Part shown: positions 24,413 through 33,084 of the stretch, piece by piece
How the letters are laid out: each line of letters opens with the position of its first letter
Position numbering within the stretch: the stretch's first letter is position 1
Virus record (IMG/VR): IMGVR_UViG_3300003873_000004
Span: 31,269-95,268 of that record
Reading direction: 5' to 3' (one strand)
DNA length: 64,000 bases
DNA from: a virus
Position numbers and translations under genes: made by a program
The notes under the pieces: model-generated
Seen by the model: the letters and a program-made list of their open reading frames with translations, nothing else
Told to the model about the DNA's origin: nothing
Databases searched by the model: none

Positions 24413-24740
24413 TTGTCCAGTAGAAGATTATACTCCAGATGCTTGGAAAATTATGAAAATATCAGGCGACAACGGGCCCGCATATAAAGTTTTGTCTGGA
24501 TGGAATAGCGGTTATTTGACCACTGATGGCTGGCGTCTTAATAGTGGTATAGAAAAGGTCGAAGAATCCGGCGAGTTTTATTATATCACTGGCAGAAGTG
24601 GGTCTATCATAAAGGCTAACAAGAAAGCGGAAGGCTTTATTTCGGCTAATCGAAGTATTTTTGATAAGCTAAAAGAGCAGGAAACAGAATCTCTGAAAAT
24701 TGAAACAATTGATATGAAAGATTATTTGAATCAATCCTAA
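24405..24740 (+). CDS. Protein of unknown function
   Basis: 111 residues (MYSCPVEDYTPDAWKIMKI), beta-rich, no family recognised. The ATG at 24405 is preferred over in-frame ATGs upstream because GAGGAG lies seven bases before it. Confidence 0.7.
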   Translation: MYSCPVEDYTPDAWKIMKISGDNGPAYKVLSGWNSGYLTTDGWRLNSGIEKVEESGEFYYITGRSGSIIKANKKAEGFISANRSIFDKLKEQETESLKIETIDMKDYLNQS

Positions 24741-24865
24741 GCCACTTTACTCTTGATTTGATAGCAGTATATCAAAAAGAAATTCAAATCGTTTCTAGAC
24801 ACTCTCTAGGGGCTAGAATATCAGTAAAGAAAGTTCTTGACAAGTACAGGACGGGAGTGTATCGT
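24741..24865 (+). repeat. Five-copy intergenic regulatory module, copy C
   Basis: It begins with the CTAAGCCA block shared with copies A and D and ends in TTGACA-17-TATCGT (24837-24865). The next gene starts almost at the -10, so this promoter either does not serve that gene or the gene starts later. Confidence 0.78.
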
Positions 24866-24866
24866 A

Positions 24867-25832
24867 TTGACAAAATTACAACCATTTAGTAGCGCGATTG
24901 CGGAGATACAATTTGGCAGTCATCTCTACAAATTAAACACAGAAAACTCTGATCGAGATTATGCTGGAATTTATCTTCCTACGATCGATGATATTTTACT
25001 CGAAAATGTAACAACGGTTATCGACATAAGTGACAATAAGAAAACAAAGAACGGCCCAGAAGATATTGATCGAAAGTTTTATTCGCTTCGAAAGTTTATG
25101 TCACTGGCAGCAAAAGGCGATACCAATGTGATGGACATGCTTCATTGCTCGGATTCGGATATTCTAACCACATCTGATATTTTTGACACACTTCGAGCAA
25201 ATCGTTCAAAATGTTATACGAAAAACTGCTCGTCGATGGTTGGATATGTGAAAGCACAAGCCAATAAGTATGGCGTAAAGGGTTCCAGATTATCAGCAGT
25301 AAACAAAGCCTTGAAAATGTGCGAGGCAATACGCGACAAATCACAGACCCTTTCTGACTACTGGGATTTTATTCCTGTATCAGAATTTTCTAAGTTGATC
25401 AGCACAGATACAGAAAACTCGGGCGTTCAAAGATTCTATGAAGTATGTGGTAGAAAATATCAGGATTGTTTGACGTTTGAAGAGTTTGAAGAAAATATGA
25501 CTGCTTTGAAATCGAAATATGGAAGTCGGGCGGAGAAAGCAGAATCTAATGATGGTGTAGATTTCAAAGCGATTTCACATGCTCTACGCGTAGGATATCA
25601 GACACAGGACATATTAACCAAAGGAACATATGGTTTCCCTCTTGATCAAACAGAATATATCAAAAAAGTAAAAGCAGGTGAAGTAAACATTGGCGATGTT
25701 CGACAAGTCTTAGAAGATTTGGTGAAAAATATCAAAGTACAGATTGAGGAATCAGATTTGCCAGAAGAACCAGACACAAAGTTCTGGGACGATTTGTATT
25801 TGAAAATTTGTAGAGATCATTACTCAATATGA
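24867..25832 (+). CDS. RlaP-like nucleotidyltransferase (DNA polymerase beta superfamily)
   Basis: About 321 residues from a TTG at 24867. The motif FGSHLYKLNTENSDRDYAGIY is typical of the RNA-repair-associated nucleotidyltransferases (PF10127 type), with D-R-D as metal ligands; a helical domain follows (FMSLAAKGDTNVMDML). Upstream in-frame codons fall in the promoter -35, so the longer start is rejected. It overlaps the next gene by four bases. An RNA repair role is inferred by family only. Confidence 0.75.
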   Translation: MTKLQPFSSAIAEIQFGSHLYKLNTENSDRDYAGIYLPTIDDILLENVTTVIDISDNKKTKNGPEDIDRKFYSLRKFMSLAAKGDTNVMDMLHCSDSDILTTSDIFDTLRANRSKCYTKNCSSMVGYVKAQANKYGVKGSRLSAVNKALKMCEAIRDKSQTLSDYWDFIPVSEFSKLISTDTENSGVQRFYEVCGRKYQDCLTFEEFEENMTALKSKYGSRAEKAESNDGVDFKAISHALRVGYQTQDILTKGTYGFPLDQTEYIKKVKAGEVNIGDVRQVLEDLVKNIKVQIEESDLPEEPDTKFWDDLYLKICRDHYSI

Positions 25833-26095
25833 ACCAATCTAAATTAGAATCTTTCATCGAGTCAATGATGAACACGCTGTCTGGATTTGTAATATCTTGG
25901 ATGGCATGGGCGTTCGTTGTGGCTCCTCTATTTGGCTTACCTGTTGATATGACACAATCGTTCTGGATTACTGTTGTTTTCACTTTCATTTCTCTTGGTC
26001 GAAATTATATGGTTCGTCGAATATTTGTTGGTGGATTTCATCAGAAAGCAATCGAGTTGGCTAAAAGATTAAAGCCGATATTGGCGAGGTACTAA
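25829..26095 (+). CDS. Small membrane protein (conserved phage family, DUF7220-like)
   Basis: 88 residues with two hydrophobic segments (FVISWMAWAFVVAPLFGL and FWITVVFTFISLG) followed by RNYMVRRIF. This pattern recurs in many phages with no known function. Confidence 0.7.
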   Translation: MNQSKLESFIESMMNTLSGFVISWMAWAFVVAPLFGLPVDMTQSFWITVVFTFISLGRNYMVRRIFVGGFHQKAIELAKRLKPILARY

Positions 26096-26096
26096 A

Positions 26097-26282
26097 ATGC
26101 GCACATTAGACATAGAAAGACTACACAAAGTTCATTTTAATGTACTTAACGGGAAATTGTATCGCGGACAAGGAACAACAACATATCAGTTGGTTTGCCT
26201 TGCTCAAAGTTTAGAATTTGTAGATATGTTTCGTTATAAAAGATCACAATTCTACACTATATTTAATTCCGATGCTGTTTGA
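26097..26282 (+). CDS. Small protein, unknown function
   Basis: 61 residues (MRTLDIERLHKVHFNVLNGK). It starts one base after the preceding stop and overlaps the next gene by 11 bases. Not recognised. Confidence 0.6.
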   Translation: MRTLDIERLHKVHFNVLNGKLYRGQGTTTYQLVCLAQSLEFVDMFRYKRSQFYTIFNSDAV

Positions 26283-26433
26283 TATTCTCAAACTATTCGG
26301 ATACGTTCGCTTTCGAAAAACATATGCCGATGAAGTGATAATCAACGATACAAAAAGAATTCGTTTTATTCCTGTGTGTCAACCAAACAGATTACGTGGT
26401 CTAAAGACAGAAATAATTGAAGAACTAAGATAA
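26272..26433 (+). CDS. Small basic protein, unknown function
   Basis: 53 residues (MLFDILKLFGYVRFRKTYAD). Codon choice resembles its neighbours. It lies between tightly packed genes and ends three bases before a promoter. Confidence 0.55.
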   Translation: MLFDILKLFGYVRFRKTYADEVIINDTKRIRFIPVCQPNRLRGLKTEIIEELR

Positions 26434-26436
26434 TTC

Positions 26437-26465
26437 TTGACAAGAGCAAAGAAATAGTTTAGACT
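26437..26465 (+). promoter_or_regulatory. Sigma70-like promoter of the cREC - dNMP kinase - DNA polymerase run
   Basis: TTGACA, 17 bases, TAGACT, followed by the TTATTGTATTGAAAGAG block. Confidence 0.72.
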
Positions 26466-26500
26466 TATTGTATTGAAAGAGGAATAGAGAGGAAATAATA

Positions 26501-26824
26501 ATGTTCAGCATGTTATACATTGATGATATTCGGATGCCAAAAGAGTTTGGATATGATATTGTTCGAACCAGTCGCGCCGCCGTTACATACATGAAACGAG
26601 AAGGCTGCCCGCGCTACATTTCTTTCGATCATGATTTGGGGGGTGAAGACAATTCTATGATCATTGTTCGCTGGATGGTTGAAACAGACATGGAGAAAGA
26701 TGGGAAGTTCATTCCAGAGAATTTTGAGTGGTTTGTTCATTCTGCCAATCCAGTTGGCGTAGAAAATATCAATGGTTTGCTGAAAGGCTATCTCACATTT
26801 AGAAACGAATCGGAGAACGAATGA
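26501..26824 (+). CDS. cREC-domain (cyclic-phosphate receiver-like) protein
   Basis: 107 residues. LYIDDIRMPKEF at the start, YISFDHDLGG in the middle and WFVHSANPVGVENI near the end match the cREC family, predicted to process cyclic phosphate ends of RNA or cyclic nucleotides. It overlaps the dNMP kinase by four bases. It and the RlaP-like protein suggest an RNA repair theme. Confidence 0.72.
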   Translation: MFSMLYIDDIRMPKEFGYDIVRTSRAAVTYMKREGCPRYISFDHDLGGEDNSMIIVRWMVETDMEKDGKFIPENFEWFVHSANPVGVENINGLLKGYLTFRNESENE

Positions 26825-27420
26825 GAATTATTGGACTTGCCGGGAAGGCGAGAAGCGGCAAAGACACTGTCGCCGGTATGATTCAAGACACATTAGAGCT
26901 AGATTTCCAGGAACTTGCCGTAAAATATGCTCTAGCTGGCCCATTGAAAGAAGCAGCAGCAAAAATGTTTGGAATTCATCTAGACGATTTCTACAACGAT
27001 AATAAAGAAACACCAAACGATTTCTGGGGCATCTCCCCTAGAGAAATTGCTCAGAAATTCGGGACGGAATGTGCTCGCGAAGTATTTCGAGAGGATTTCT
27101 GGTTGAAGCGTATGGAAATGGAAATGACGAGCACAAATTGCGACGTGTTCGTTATCACAGATATTCGATTTCGAAATGAAGCTGATTGGGTACGATCACA
27201 TGGCGGGGAAATTTGGCATGTTGTCCGACCTTCTATTGGTGATGGTGTTGTTCGAGATCACGCATCAGAAGCGGGAATTGAATTTGTTGAAGGTGACGTT
27301 TCTATTTCAAATGACGGTTCATTGCCGCAGCTAGAAAAACGTGTCCTGACCTTTTTAGATAATATCTTGACAAAAACTAAGATTTCTGATAGTCTCAGCG
27401 TAGAGAAGGAGAACAAATGA
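26821..27420 (+). CDS. Deoxynucleoside monophosphate kinase (T4 gp1-like)
   Basis: 199 residues. The P-loop GLAGKARSGKDTVAG, DIRFRNEADWVRSHGGEIWHVVRP and the C-terminal VSISNDGSLPQLEK match the phage dNMP kinase family. It supplies dNDPs for replication. It overlaps gp43 by four bases. Confidence 0.87.
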   Translation: MRIIGLAGKARSGKDTVAGMIQDTLELDFQELAVKYALAGPLKEAAAKMFGIHLDDFYNDNKETPNDFWGISPREIAQKFGTECAREVFREDFWLKRMEMEMTSTNCDVFVITDIRFRNEADWVRSHGGEIWHVVRPSIGDGVVRDHASEAGIEFVEGDVSISNDGSLPQLEKRVLTFLDNILTKTKISDSLSVEKENK

Positions 27421-28949
27421 CAAAATTTTACACATCAGTTGAACCCTATGGCAATGCTTTCCGTGTCAGACAGGTAGATGATGGAATCAGATCGAACAGA
27501 ATCGTTCGTGGGTTTGTTCCAGACTTATTTCGACCAACAAACGACGAATCAGAAAAGCAAGCAATCGGAATGGACGGAAAGACTATGCTTGCCAAATTGC
27601 CTTGTTCTAACGTCAGAGAGGCCAAAGATTTGATTCAACAATACTCTGGGACGTCTTTTGATGTTTATGGCTCACCAAACATGATTTCTCAGTTCATTTC
27701 GAAAACATATCCAGGAACTATTGATTTCGACCCGTCTAACATTCGAATCTTCTACCTAGACATGGAATGTTACACTAGGAATCCAGATGGTTCGAGTGCT
27801 GGATTTCCTCACTCAAAGGATGCCAAGTTTCCGATCAATCTAATTCAGGTCATTGACAGTCAAGATGTCGAGGGTGATGTTGTTAGAATTTGGGGACTAC
27901 AGCCATTCGATGATTCAGAAAGTGACATTATCTACACAGTATGTCGAGACGAGAGCGACTTACTATGTCGATTTGTACAATTTTGGCAGAGTAACTGCCC
28001 AGACGTCATGACTGGCTGGAACGTAAAAGGATTCGATGTTCCTTACATTGTCAATCGTATTATGTCAGTGTTAGGCGAAGATGAAGCGAAGAAATTGTCT
28101 CCATGGGGCGAAGTTCGTCAGCGCAATTATACAAACGATTTTCAGCAAGAAGAACAGACGTATATTATTTCTGGGGTTGCTGTACTCGATTATCTTGAAC
28201 TCTATAAGAAATACACATACCATAATCTCGAAAATTATAAATTGGACAGTGTCGCACATTACGAATTGAAAAGTAGGAAGGTAGACTACTCAGATTTAGG
28301 CTCTCTGTTGCGTTTGTGTGACGAAGACCATGATAAATTTGTGGAATATGGAGCAACCGACTCCCGGCTGATTTTACAGTTAGAACAGAAGATGAAGTTG
28401 ATCAATTTGGTATTCGAGCTTGCTTACCATAACAAGACGAATTATGCTGATACTTTTTCTCCGGTTAGATCATGGGAAGCAATCATTTTCAATACGATGC
28501 TTGATCGAAATATGTATTCTACGGTCGAAAATACAGACAACACAGAACAATTTAGAATAGAAGGCGGTTTTGTAAAACAACCAACAACTGGTAAAATGTT
28601 AGAGTGGGTAATATCAGAAGATTTTGCTAGCCTATATCCGTCGCTTATTATGCAGTATAACATTTCGCCTGAGACATATCTAGGGCAGGATTATCTTGAC
28701 GTACCACAGTTTGAACGTGAAGACTTGATAGCGGGCAGTGTTGATTTGTCGAAGTTGACAGGAACAAATATCACAATGACACCAAACAGATCATTTTTCA
28801 ATACAGAAAACGAAGGAATATTACCCTATTTGATGGGGCTGATGTATGCGGAACGAAAATCAATCAAGCGAGAAATGTTATCTGTGGAACGGGAACGAGA
28901 GATCGTTCGAGATAAAATAAGAAGCTTATCGGATGAGACTGCCGGATAG
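27417..28949 (+). CDS. 43: DNA polymerase gp43, N-terminal part (exonuclease and start of palm)
   Basis: 510 residues of a family B polymerase. 3'-5' exonuclease motifs: IRIFYLDMEC (Exo I), MTGWNVKGFDVPYIV (Exo II) and EYGATDSRLILQLE (Exo III). Polymerase motif A is EDFASLYPSLI. The frame stops after IRSLSDETAG, in the stretch between motifs A and B. Motif B and all later motifs are encoded separately at 30077-31413. The last 24 bases overlap the end of an antisense HNH gene. The two products may associate, as known for split gp43 of some T4-related phages. Confidence 0.93.
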   Translation: MTKFYTSVEPYGNAFRVRQVDDGIRSNRIVRGFVPDLFRPTNDESEKQAIGMDGKTMLAKLPCSNVREAKDLIQQYSGTSFDVYGSPNMISQFISKTYPGTIDFDPSNIRIFYLDMECYTRNPDGSSAGFPHSKDAKFPINLIQVIDSQDVEGDVVRIWGLQPFDDSESDIIYTVCRDESDLLCRFVQFWQSNCPDVMTGWNVKGFDVPYIVNRIMSVLGEDEAKKLSPWGEVRQRNYTNDFQQEEQTYIISGVAVLDYLELYKKYTYHNLENYKLDSVAHYELKSRKVDYSDLGSLLRLCDEDHDKFVEYGATDSRLILQLEQKMKLINLVFELAYHNKTNYADTFSPVRSWEAIIFNTMLDRNMYSTVENTDNTEQFRIEGGFVKQPTTGKMLEWVISEDFASLYPSLIMQYNISPETYLGQDYLDVPQFEREDLIAGSVDLSKLTGTNITMTPNRSFFNTENEGILPYLMGLMYAERKSIKREMLSVEREREIVRDKIRSLSDETAG

Positions 28950-29927
28950 TCCTCTATGTGTTTTCTGCCGTTTTGCAGTTAAGTCACAAATACCTTGAGA
29001 ACTAATATTCATATGAGAATACTTGTGTTTTATTTCATACGTAGTGCCAGTGAATTTATTTCCTGAGTCTATTTCGTACACCGTGTGAATTTTCTTATAT
29101 TTATCTATTTGTTGATCGTATTTTCTTGGTAGACTATCATCGTTTATCTTCATCCAGCCATCAGATTGACCATTAGGTTTTCTAAGAATATAGTATATGT
29201 TTACCTCCGGGTATTTGTCTGAGAATTCATGGTTTGTGCCATCGAAGCGTTCCTCGGTGTCTAAGTTATATAATGATATTTTCTTTGCTCCGTGGAACAA
29301 TCGTGAAGCCTCAGTGTTAGATTTTGTACTGTAAGTTGGTATGATGTTGTCGTGTGTGAGCATCCAGTCGTTTGATTTTGCTCCTTTATGTGATAGCATA
29401 TAATTCATGGAAACGTGTTCCCGTTTTCTGAACTCGTATACTGTACCGTTGAAGAATTTTTTCGTCTTAAGATTGTATGCTTGTATTACCTTTTTGTTGT
29501 TTGGTGATTCTTTCGCCCTTTCTATAATCCCTTCTGTCATTAGTCTTTTTGCCTCTACGCGCTGGCGCAAGGAACGATAGTTTCGGTTTATCTTTTGTGA
29601 ACAAATAAGCCCATAGGATAGATACATCTTTGTTTTACTTTTGCCCGTTGTTATTCTACATAGAAGGTGGTGAGCGAACAAATGCTCTCTGATGGATAGC
29701 TGCACAATATTATCTTCAGACTCGCCGGTTCCGGGAATAACTGCAAATTTAGATTGTCTAGGCGAGTCTAAGAAGAAACTTGCTGGAATGATGTGGTGTA
29801 ATTCCAGACGAGGAGCCTTGCTCGGAAACGCTTGTCTAGTCGTTATAAAATCGTCATAAATTTTAAGGTATTTGTTTTCTTTGAACGCTGCGAGATTATA
29901 CTCTCGATCATAAATAGATTTAGTCAT
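28926..29927 (-). CDS. HNH homing endonuclease, antisense, splitting the polymerase gene
   Basis: 333 residues. The HNH motif is LELHHIIPASFF, then EDNIVQLSIREHLFAHHLL. Three related C-terminal modules follow, each with a pattern like Y-x-L/I-x-T/S-x5-F-x-G-T-x-x-E-F/I (NGTVYEFRKR, DGTNHEFSDK, TGTTYEIKHK), likely repeated DNA-binding modules. It lies head to tail against gp43 and has a TATAAATA late promoter on its strand at 30004. Its position recalls mobE-type genes that split gene 43 in some T4-related phages. Confidence 0.88.
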   Translation of the reverse strand: MTKSIYDREYNLAAFKENKYLKIYDDFITTRQAFPSKAPRLELHHIIPASFFLDSPRQSKFAVIPGTGESEDNIVQLSIREHLFAHHLLCRITTGKSKTKMYLSYGLICSQKINRNYRSLRQRVEAKRLMTEGIIERAKESPNNKKVIQAYNLKTKKFFNGTVYEFRKREHVSMNYMLSHKGAKSNDWMLTHDNIIPTYSTKSNTEASRLFHGAKKISLYNLDTEERFDGTNHEFSDKYPEVNIYYILRKPNGQSDGWMKINDDSLPRKYDQQIDKYKKIHTVYEIDSGNKFTGTTYEIKHKYSHMNISSQGICDLTAKRQKTHRGLSGSLIR

Positions 29928-30003
29928 TTCAATACTCCATTATTGTTTTGATTAGAAGGCTGTTTGTGTTACTAGCACAGGCGGCCTTCGTTGTTTCTGA
30001 TAG

Positions 30004-30011
30004 TATTTATA
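30004..30011 (-). promoter_or_regulatory. Late promoter TATAAATA for the HNH gene
   Basis: Perfect TATAAATA on the minus strand about 80 bases before the HNH start. Transcription late and antisense to gp43 is implied. Confidence 0.6.
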
Positions 30012-30028
30012 AAAAGTTAAATTTTCGC

Positions 30029-30057
30029 TTGACAACTAATGTAAATAAATGTAGACT
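30029..30057 (+). promoter_or_regulatory. Sigma70-like promoter of the second polymerase part
   Basis: TTGACA, 17 bases, TAGACT, then ATGGAGGAAAA and the ATG at 30077. The second half of gp43 therefore has its own promoter and ribosome binding site. Confidence 0.72.
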
Positions 30058-30076
30058 ACACAAACATGGAGGAAAA

Positions 30077-31413
30077 ATGACATTAGAAAAACTAAAACAG
30101 CAGGAGCAGGATTTGACATCGAAGATTTCAAGTCTTAATAATGCTCAAATGGCTAGAAAAATCCTTTAATTTTGGAGGCTTTGGTCGGGAACGACCATTG
30201 TACATCGTGTGAATTGCTGGAAAGCTAAGTCGAAAGATATGCCAATCAGCAGCCAAGCCCACATAGGGAAGGTTCAGAGACTATCCGTAAGGAGTAGGAA
30301 TCAAGTGGTTCCGAAGCGCACGACAACCAGAACGGTTGATGATATAGTCCGATCTTGCGCGAAAGCGTAAGCTGCGAAAGCGAGGCAATAGTAACGTCAT
30401 TGTCTGAACATGTGCTAAATTCCTGTTTTGGTGCCCTAGCATCAAAATATTATAGATATAACAATTCATATATTGCTGAGTCCATAACTACGGCGGGACA
30501 AGTTGGTATCCAGTGGACAATGAGAAAAACAAATGAATATTTGAACCTTATTCTAAAAACTGACGATGTGGATTATACCGTCGGGGCAGACACAGATTCC
30601 GAATATGTTGAATTAAATCAGCTAGTTATGAGATATTTCAAAGATAAGCCAAACGCGACAGATCACGACAAAGTTGAATTTCTTGATCTGTTCTGTAAGA
30701 CCCAGCTCGACCCCGCGATTCAAAAGTCTTGTATTGAGATGAAAGATTATATGAACGCAAGATTAAACAAGCTAGATATGGAAAGAGAAGCCATATCTTC
30801 ACGTGGTTTTTTCACCGCGAAAAAACGGTACGCTCTACTGGTACATGACATGGAAGGCGTCCGCTACGCCAAACCAAAACTAAAAATCATGGGATTAGAA
30901 ACTCAGAAATCTTCTACACCAAAACCATGTAGAGATTTGCTAAAAGATATGATCATGGTAATGTTGACCAAAGGGGAAACAGAAACCCAAGAGTTCATCG
31001 AGAATGCCCATGATGATTTTATTGCTCTTGACATTGGTGAATATGCCGTCCCGCGTGGTATCAATGGTCTAGAAAAATATTGTATCGAAAATGGCAAAGC
31101 TATCAATGGTACACCAGCGCACGCTAAAGCAGCTTTAGTTTACAATATGATGATCAAACGAAAGAATTTACCGCTTGACCCAATCAAATCTGGGGACAAG
31201 TTGAAATATGTTCCACTGAAAGAACCAAATCCTTGTGGATTTCCAATTGTTGGATTCCCGTCACATCTAGGATTGCCAAAAGAATTTGGATTAGATGAAT
31301 ATGTGGACGTAGAAACTGTGTATTATAAAGCATTTTTGAAGCCGGCAGAAGCCATGCTTGGTGCTGTCGGATGGAATGTAGAGAAAACATCTAGTCTGGA
31401 GGACTTTTTCTGA
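30077..31413 (+). CDS. 43: DNA polymerase gp43, C-terminal part (interrupted by a group I intron)
   Basis: Joined exons 30077-30166 and 30415-31413 give 362 residues. The first exon ends NNAQMARKIL and the second begins LNSCFGALASKYYRY, rebuilding the polymerase motif B region (T4 RKILINSLYGAL). Motif C follows as VGADTDSEYV, then MDREAIS, AKKRYALLVHDMEG and IMGLETQKSSTPK, and the C-terminal tail ends SLEDFF, the likely clamp-binding peptide. A separate ATG at 30077 with GGAGG makes this an independent cistron after the HNH insertion. Confidence 0.93.
30167..30414 (+). ncRNA. Self-splicing group I intron in the polymerase gene
   Basis: 248 nt, without an internal reading frame. The 5' exon ends ATCCTT and its CCUU pairs with the internal guide GAGG at 30174-30178, giving the U-G pair required at the 5' splice site. 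The last intron base is G (30414). Core elements are visible: AATTGCTGGAAAGC, CAATCAGCAGCCAAGCC, AAGGTTCAGAGACTA and GATATAGTCC, as in the T4 td and nrdB introns. Splicing restores an uninterrupted motif B. Confidence 0.92.
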
Positions 31414-31637
31414 TGAAAGAAGTCGATTACTCAAAAGAAGTAGCCAAAATTAACAGTAATTTGAAGATTCTGTCGATGACAAATCATTTTGCTGATCGAT
31501 ATGTGCATATGGTTCAGAGTGGATATGATAGAGCAGATACCGCCGAAGCCATTTTAACAATGGTAATTGACACGCTGGATGAACTTGAAGAAGAAAATTT
31601 GAAATATGAACAAGAATCTAAGTTTGGTTGGGATTAA
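31413..31637 (+). CDS. Small helical protein, unknown function
   Basis: 74 residues (MKEVDYSKEVAKINSNLKIL); acidic C-terminus. The ATG overlaps the polymerase stop, so it is translated with gp43. Not recognised. Confidence 0.7.
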   Translation: MKEVDYSKEVAKINSNLKILSMTNHFADRYVHMVQSGYDRADTAEAILTMVIDTLDELEEENLKYEQESKFGWD

Positions 31638-31640
31638 CAC

Positions 31641-31669
31641 TTGACAAGAGCAAAGAAATAGTTTAGACT
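31641..31669 (+). promoter_or_regulatory. Sigma70-like promoter TTGACA-N17-TAGACT
   Basis: Directly after the preceding stop; drives the five small genes 31700-33032. Confidence 0.72.
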
Positions 31670-31699
31670 TATTGTATTGAAAGAGAAATTGAGGATATT

Positions 31700-32008
31700 A
31701 TGAAAATTTATAGATCAATGTGTACAGAAGAATTCGAAAGAACAATTAGAAATCAGACTTTCGACTTCTCTAAATCCCGATTCAAGTGGTTCACACCAAA
31801 CTTAGATTATCAATCTAGAGTTCGAGATGGGAGTTTCAACAATTCAAATATTAAATCTGAACGATATGAACATTTGATCGAATTTGAAATTGATGATTCC
31901 AAATCAAAATGGTTTTTTAAAATTGGCCGCCGTGAATTGTTGCTGGACAGAAGGACAGCCAACCAAGTTCCGGTCAAAAATATACAAGTAATATTGAAGG
32001 AGATTTAG
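31700..32008 (+). CDS. Protein of unknown function
   Basis: 102 residues (MKIYRSMCTEEFERTIRN, KWFTPNLDYQS). The opening MKIYR and a following W-F-T-P recall ADP-ribosyltransferase-like phage proteins, but the similarity is too slight to name. It has a GAGGATATT site. Confidence 0.65.
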   Translation: MKIYRSMCTEEFERTIRNQTFDFSKSRFKWFTPNLDYQSRVRDGSFNNSNIKSERYEHLIEFEIDDSKSKWFFKIGRRELLLDRRTANQVPVKNIQVILKEI

Positions 32009-32010
32009 TT

Positions 32011-32184
32011 ATGAACATATCACTAACGGAAGAAGAACGAAAAACATTGGCTCATTTACTGTTCTACATTGAAAAGGACGCGGTTTACGATTCTCTTCAA
32101 TATGATACCGATGAAGGAAAAGAAAGATCGATAGAAGTAATTGGTCGGATTTATGACAAATTGTATATTAGGAGCCCGCTATGA
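32011..32184 (+). CDS. Small protein, unknown function
   Basis: 57 residues (MNISLTEEERKTLAHLLFYI), behind AAGGAG, overlapping the next gene by four bases. Charged helical protein. Confidence 0.65.
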   Translation: MNISLTEEERKTLAHLLFYIEKDAVYDSLQYDTDEGKERSIEVIGRIYDKLYIRSPL

Positions 32185-32435
32185 CATCGTGGTACGCTTT
32201 ACTAAAAGAAAAAGATGACAGTTTTGAACACTCTCATATGACAATAGTATTGTACGAAGGAAAAGAATACGTTAGGTTCGCTTCATATGGCAACGCCTTG
32301 TACAATACCGCTCTGAGTGTAGCCCGCGCTAACCGAGCCACTTTGTTGAAAGTTACTTGTGAGGACGAAGACGTGTTCGATTTCTTATCTGGCACATTTG
32401 TCGAAATTTTACTAGGGGCCGAATATGAACACTAA
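32181..32435 (+). CDS. Small protein, unknown function
   Basis: 84 residues (MTSWYALLKEKDDSFEHSHM). No family recognised; overlaps both neighbours. Confidence 0.65.
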   Translation: MTSWYALLKEKDDSFEHSHMTIVLYEGKEYVRFASYGNALYNTALSVARANRATLLKVTCEDEDVFDFLSGTFVEILLGAEYEH

Positions 32436-32886
32436 AGAAATATTTCTAAACGCGTTAGCCGATATTAACAAAGATGGGCTACCTTTCAGCGTACAGATTC
32501 ATTGTGTTGTAAACGAAGCAATGGAAATTCCAGAAGCAGTCAGAGCGCAGAATCCAAATCAGATCATGTTTCGACTTTCTTCTGATTTGTCGCCAAACAT
32601 ATTCTATGATTTCGATAGCCGAACATTTTCGTTTGATTGTACTTTCAGTCATAATCCTACACGAGTTTATATGAATCTTGATAATATTGCTGGAGTTGTA
32701 GACGATCTGGATAATTCTACAATGATGTTTGGCAGCATGCAAGAGCAAGTTCCGACTCAGGTTAGACCAGCACCAGCCCCACAAGCGCCAAAAGTAGAAC
32801 GCAAAGTAGAACGTGTGAAAAGTGTTCCGAAACCGCAAGCATTATTTACTAAGAAACATTTGTCGTTGGTTGTAGATAATACATGA
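32425..32886 (+). CDS. Protein of unknown function with Pro-rich linker
   Basis: 153 residues: an N-terminal domain (to about 110), then a Pro/Ala linker (RPAPAPQAPK) and a basic C-terminus. It may be a modular adaptor, but no family is recognised. Confidence 0.68.
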   Translation: MNTKEIFLNALADINKDGLPFSVQIHCVVNEAMEIPEAVRAQNPNQIMFRLSSDLSPNIFYDFDSRTFSFDCTFSHNPTRVYMNLDNIAGVVDDLDNSTMMFGSMQEQVPTQVRPAPAPQAPKVERKVERVKSVPKPQALFTKKHLSLVVDNT

Positions 32887-33032
32887 TCACTCGAGTTGAT
32901 ATGAAAGTAGATGGAAAGGTTCATTCTCTCCAGAAGCCCAATCGGCATCATAACTATTATATTCTAAGAACAAAAGGCTCAAGGATTTCTAGACGAAGAA
33001 TGGAATATTCTCACTCTGAAGATTTGTGGTGA
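32883..33032 (+). CDS. Small basic protein, unknown function
   Basis: 49 residues (MITRVDMKVDGKVHSLQKPN), overlapping the previous stop by four bases. The C-terminal part is Arg-rich. Confidence 0.58.
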   Translation: MITRVDMKVDGKVHSLQKPNRHHNYYILRTKGSRISRRRMEYSHSEDLW

Positions 33033-33044
33033 AATATCTCCAAG

Positions 33045-33051
33045 CTAAATA
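33045..33051 (+). promoter_or_regulatory. Late promoter motif CTAAATA before the structural and lysis module
   Basis: GCTAAATA about 33 bases before the spike base gene. It fits gp55-dependent late transcription of the following virion genes. Confidence 0.58.
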
Positions 33052-33084
33052 GTTGTAACAATTTTGTTTAGCATGGAGTTCTAA

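Noticed and set aside
24837-24866. Longer start of the RlaP-like gene
   Set aside because: The proposed start codon is the TTG of the promoter TTGACA, so it cannot be on the same transcript.
30355-30414. Start of the second polymerase part inside the intron
   Set aside because: The first 20 residues of that frame are intron sequence; the real exon begins at 30415 and joins 30077-30166.
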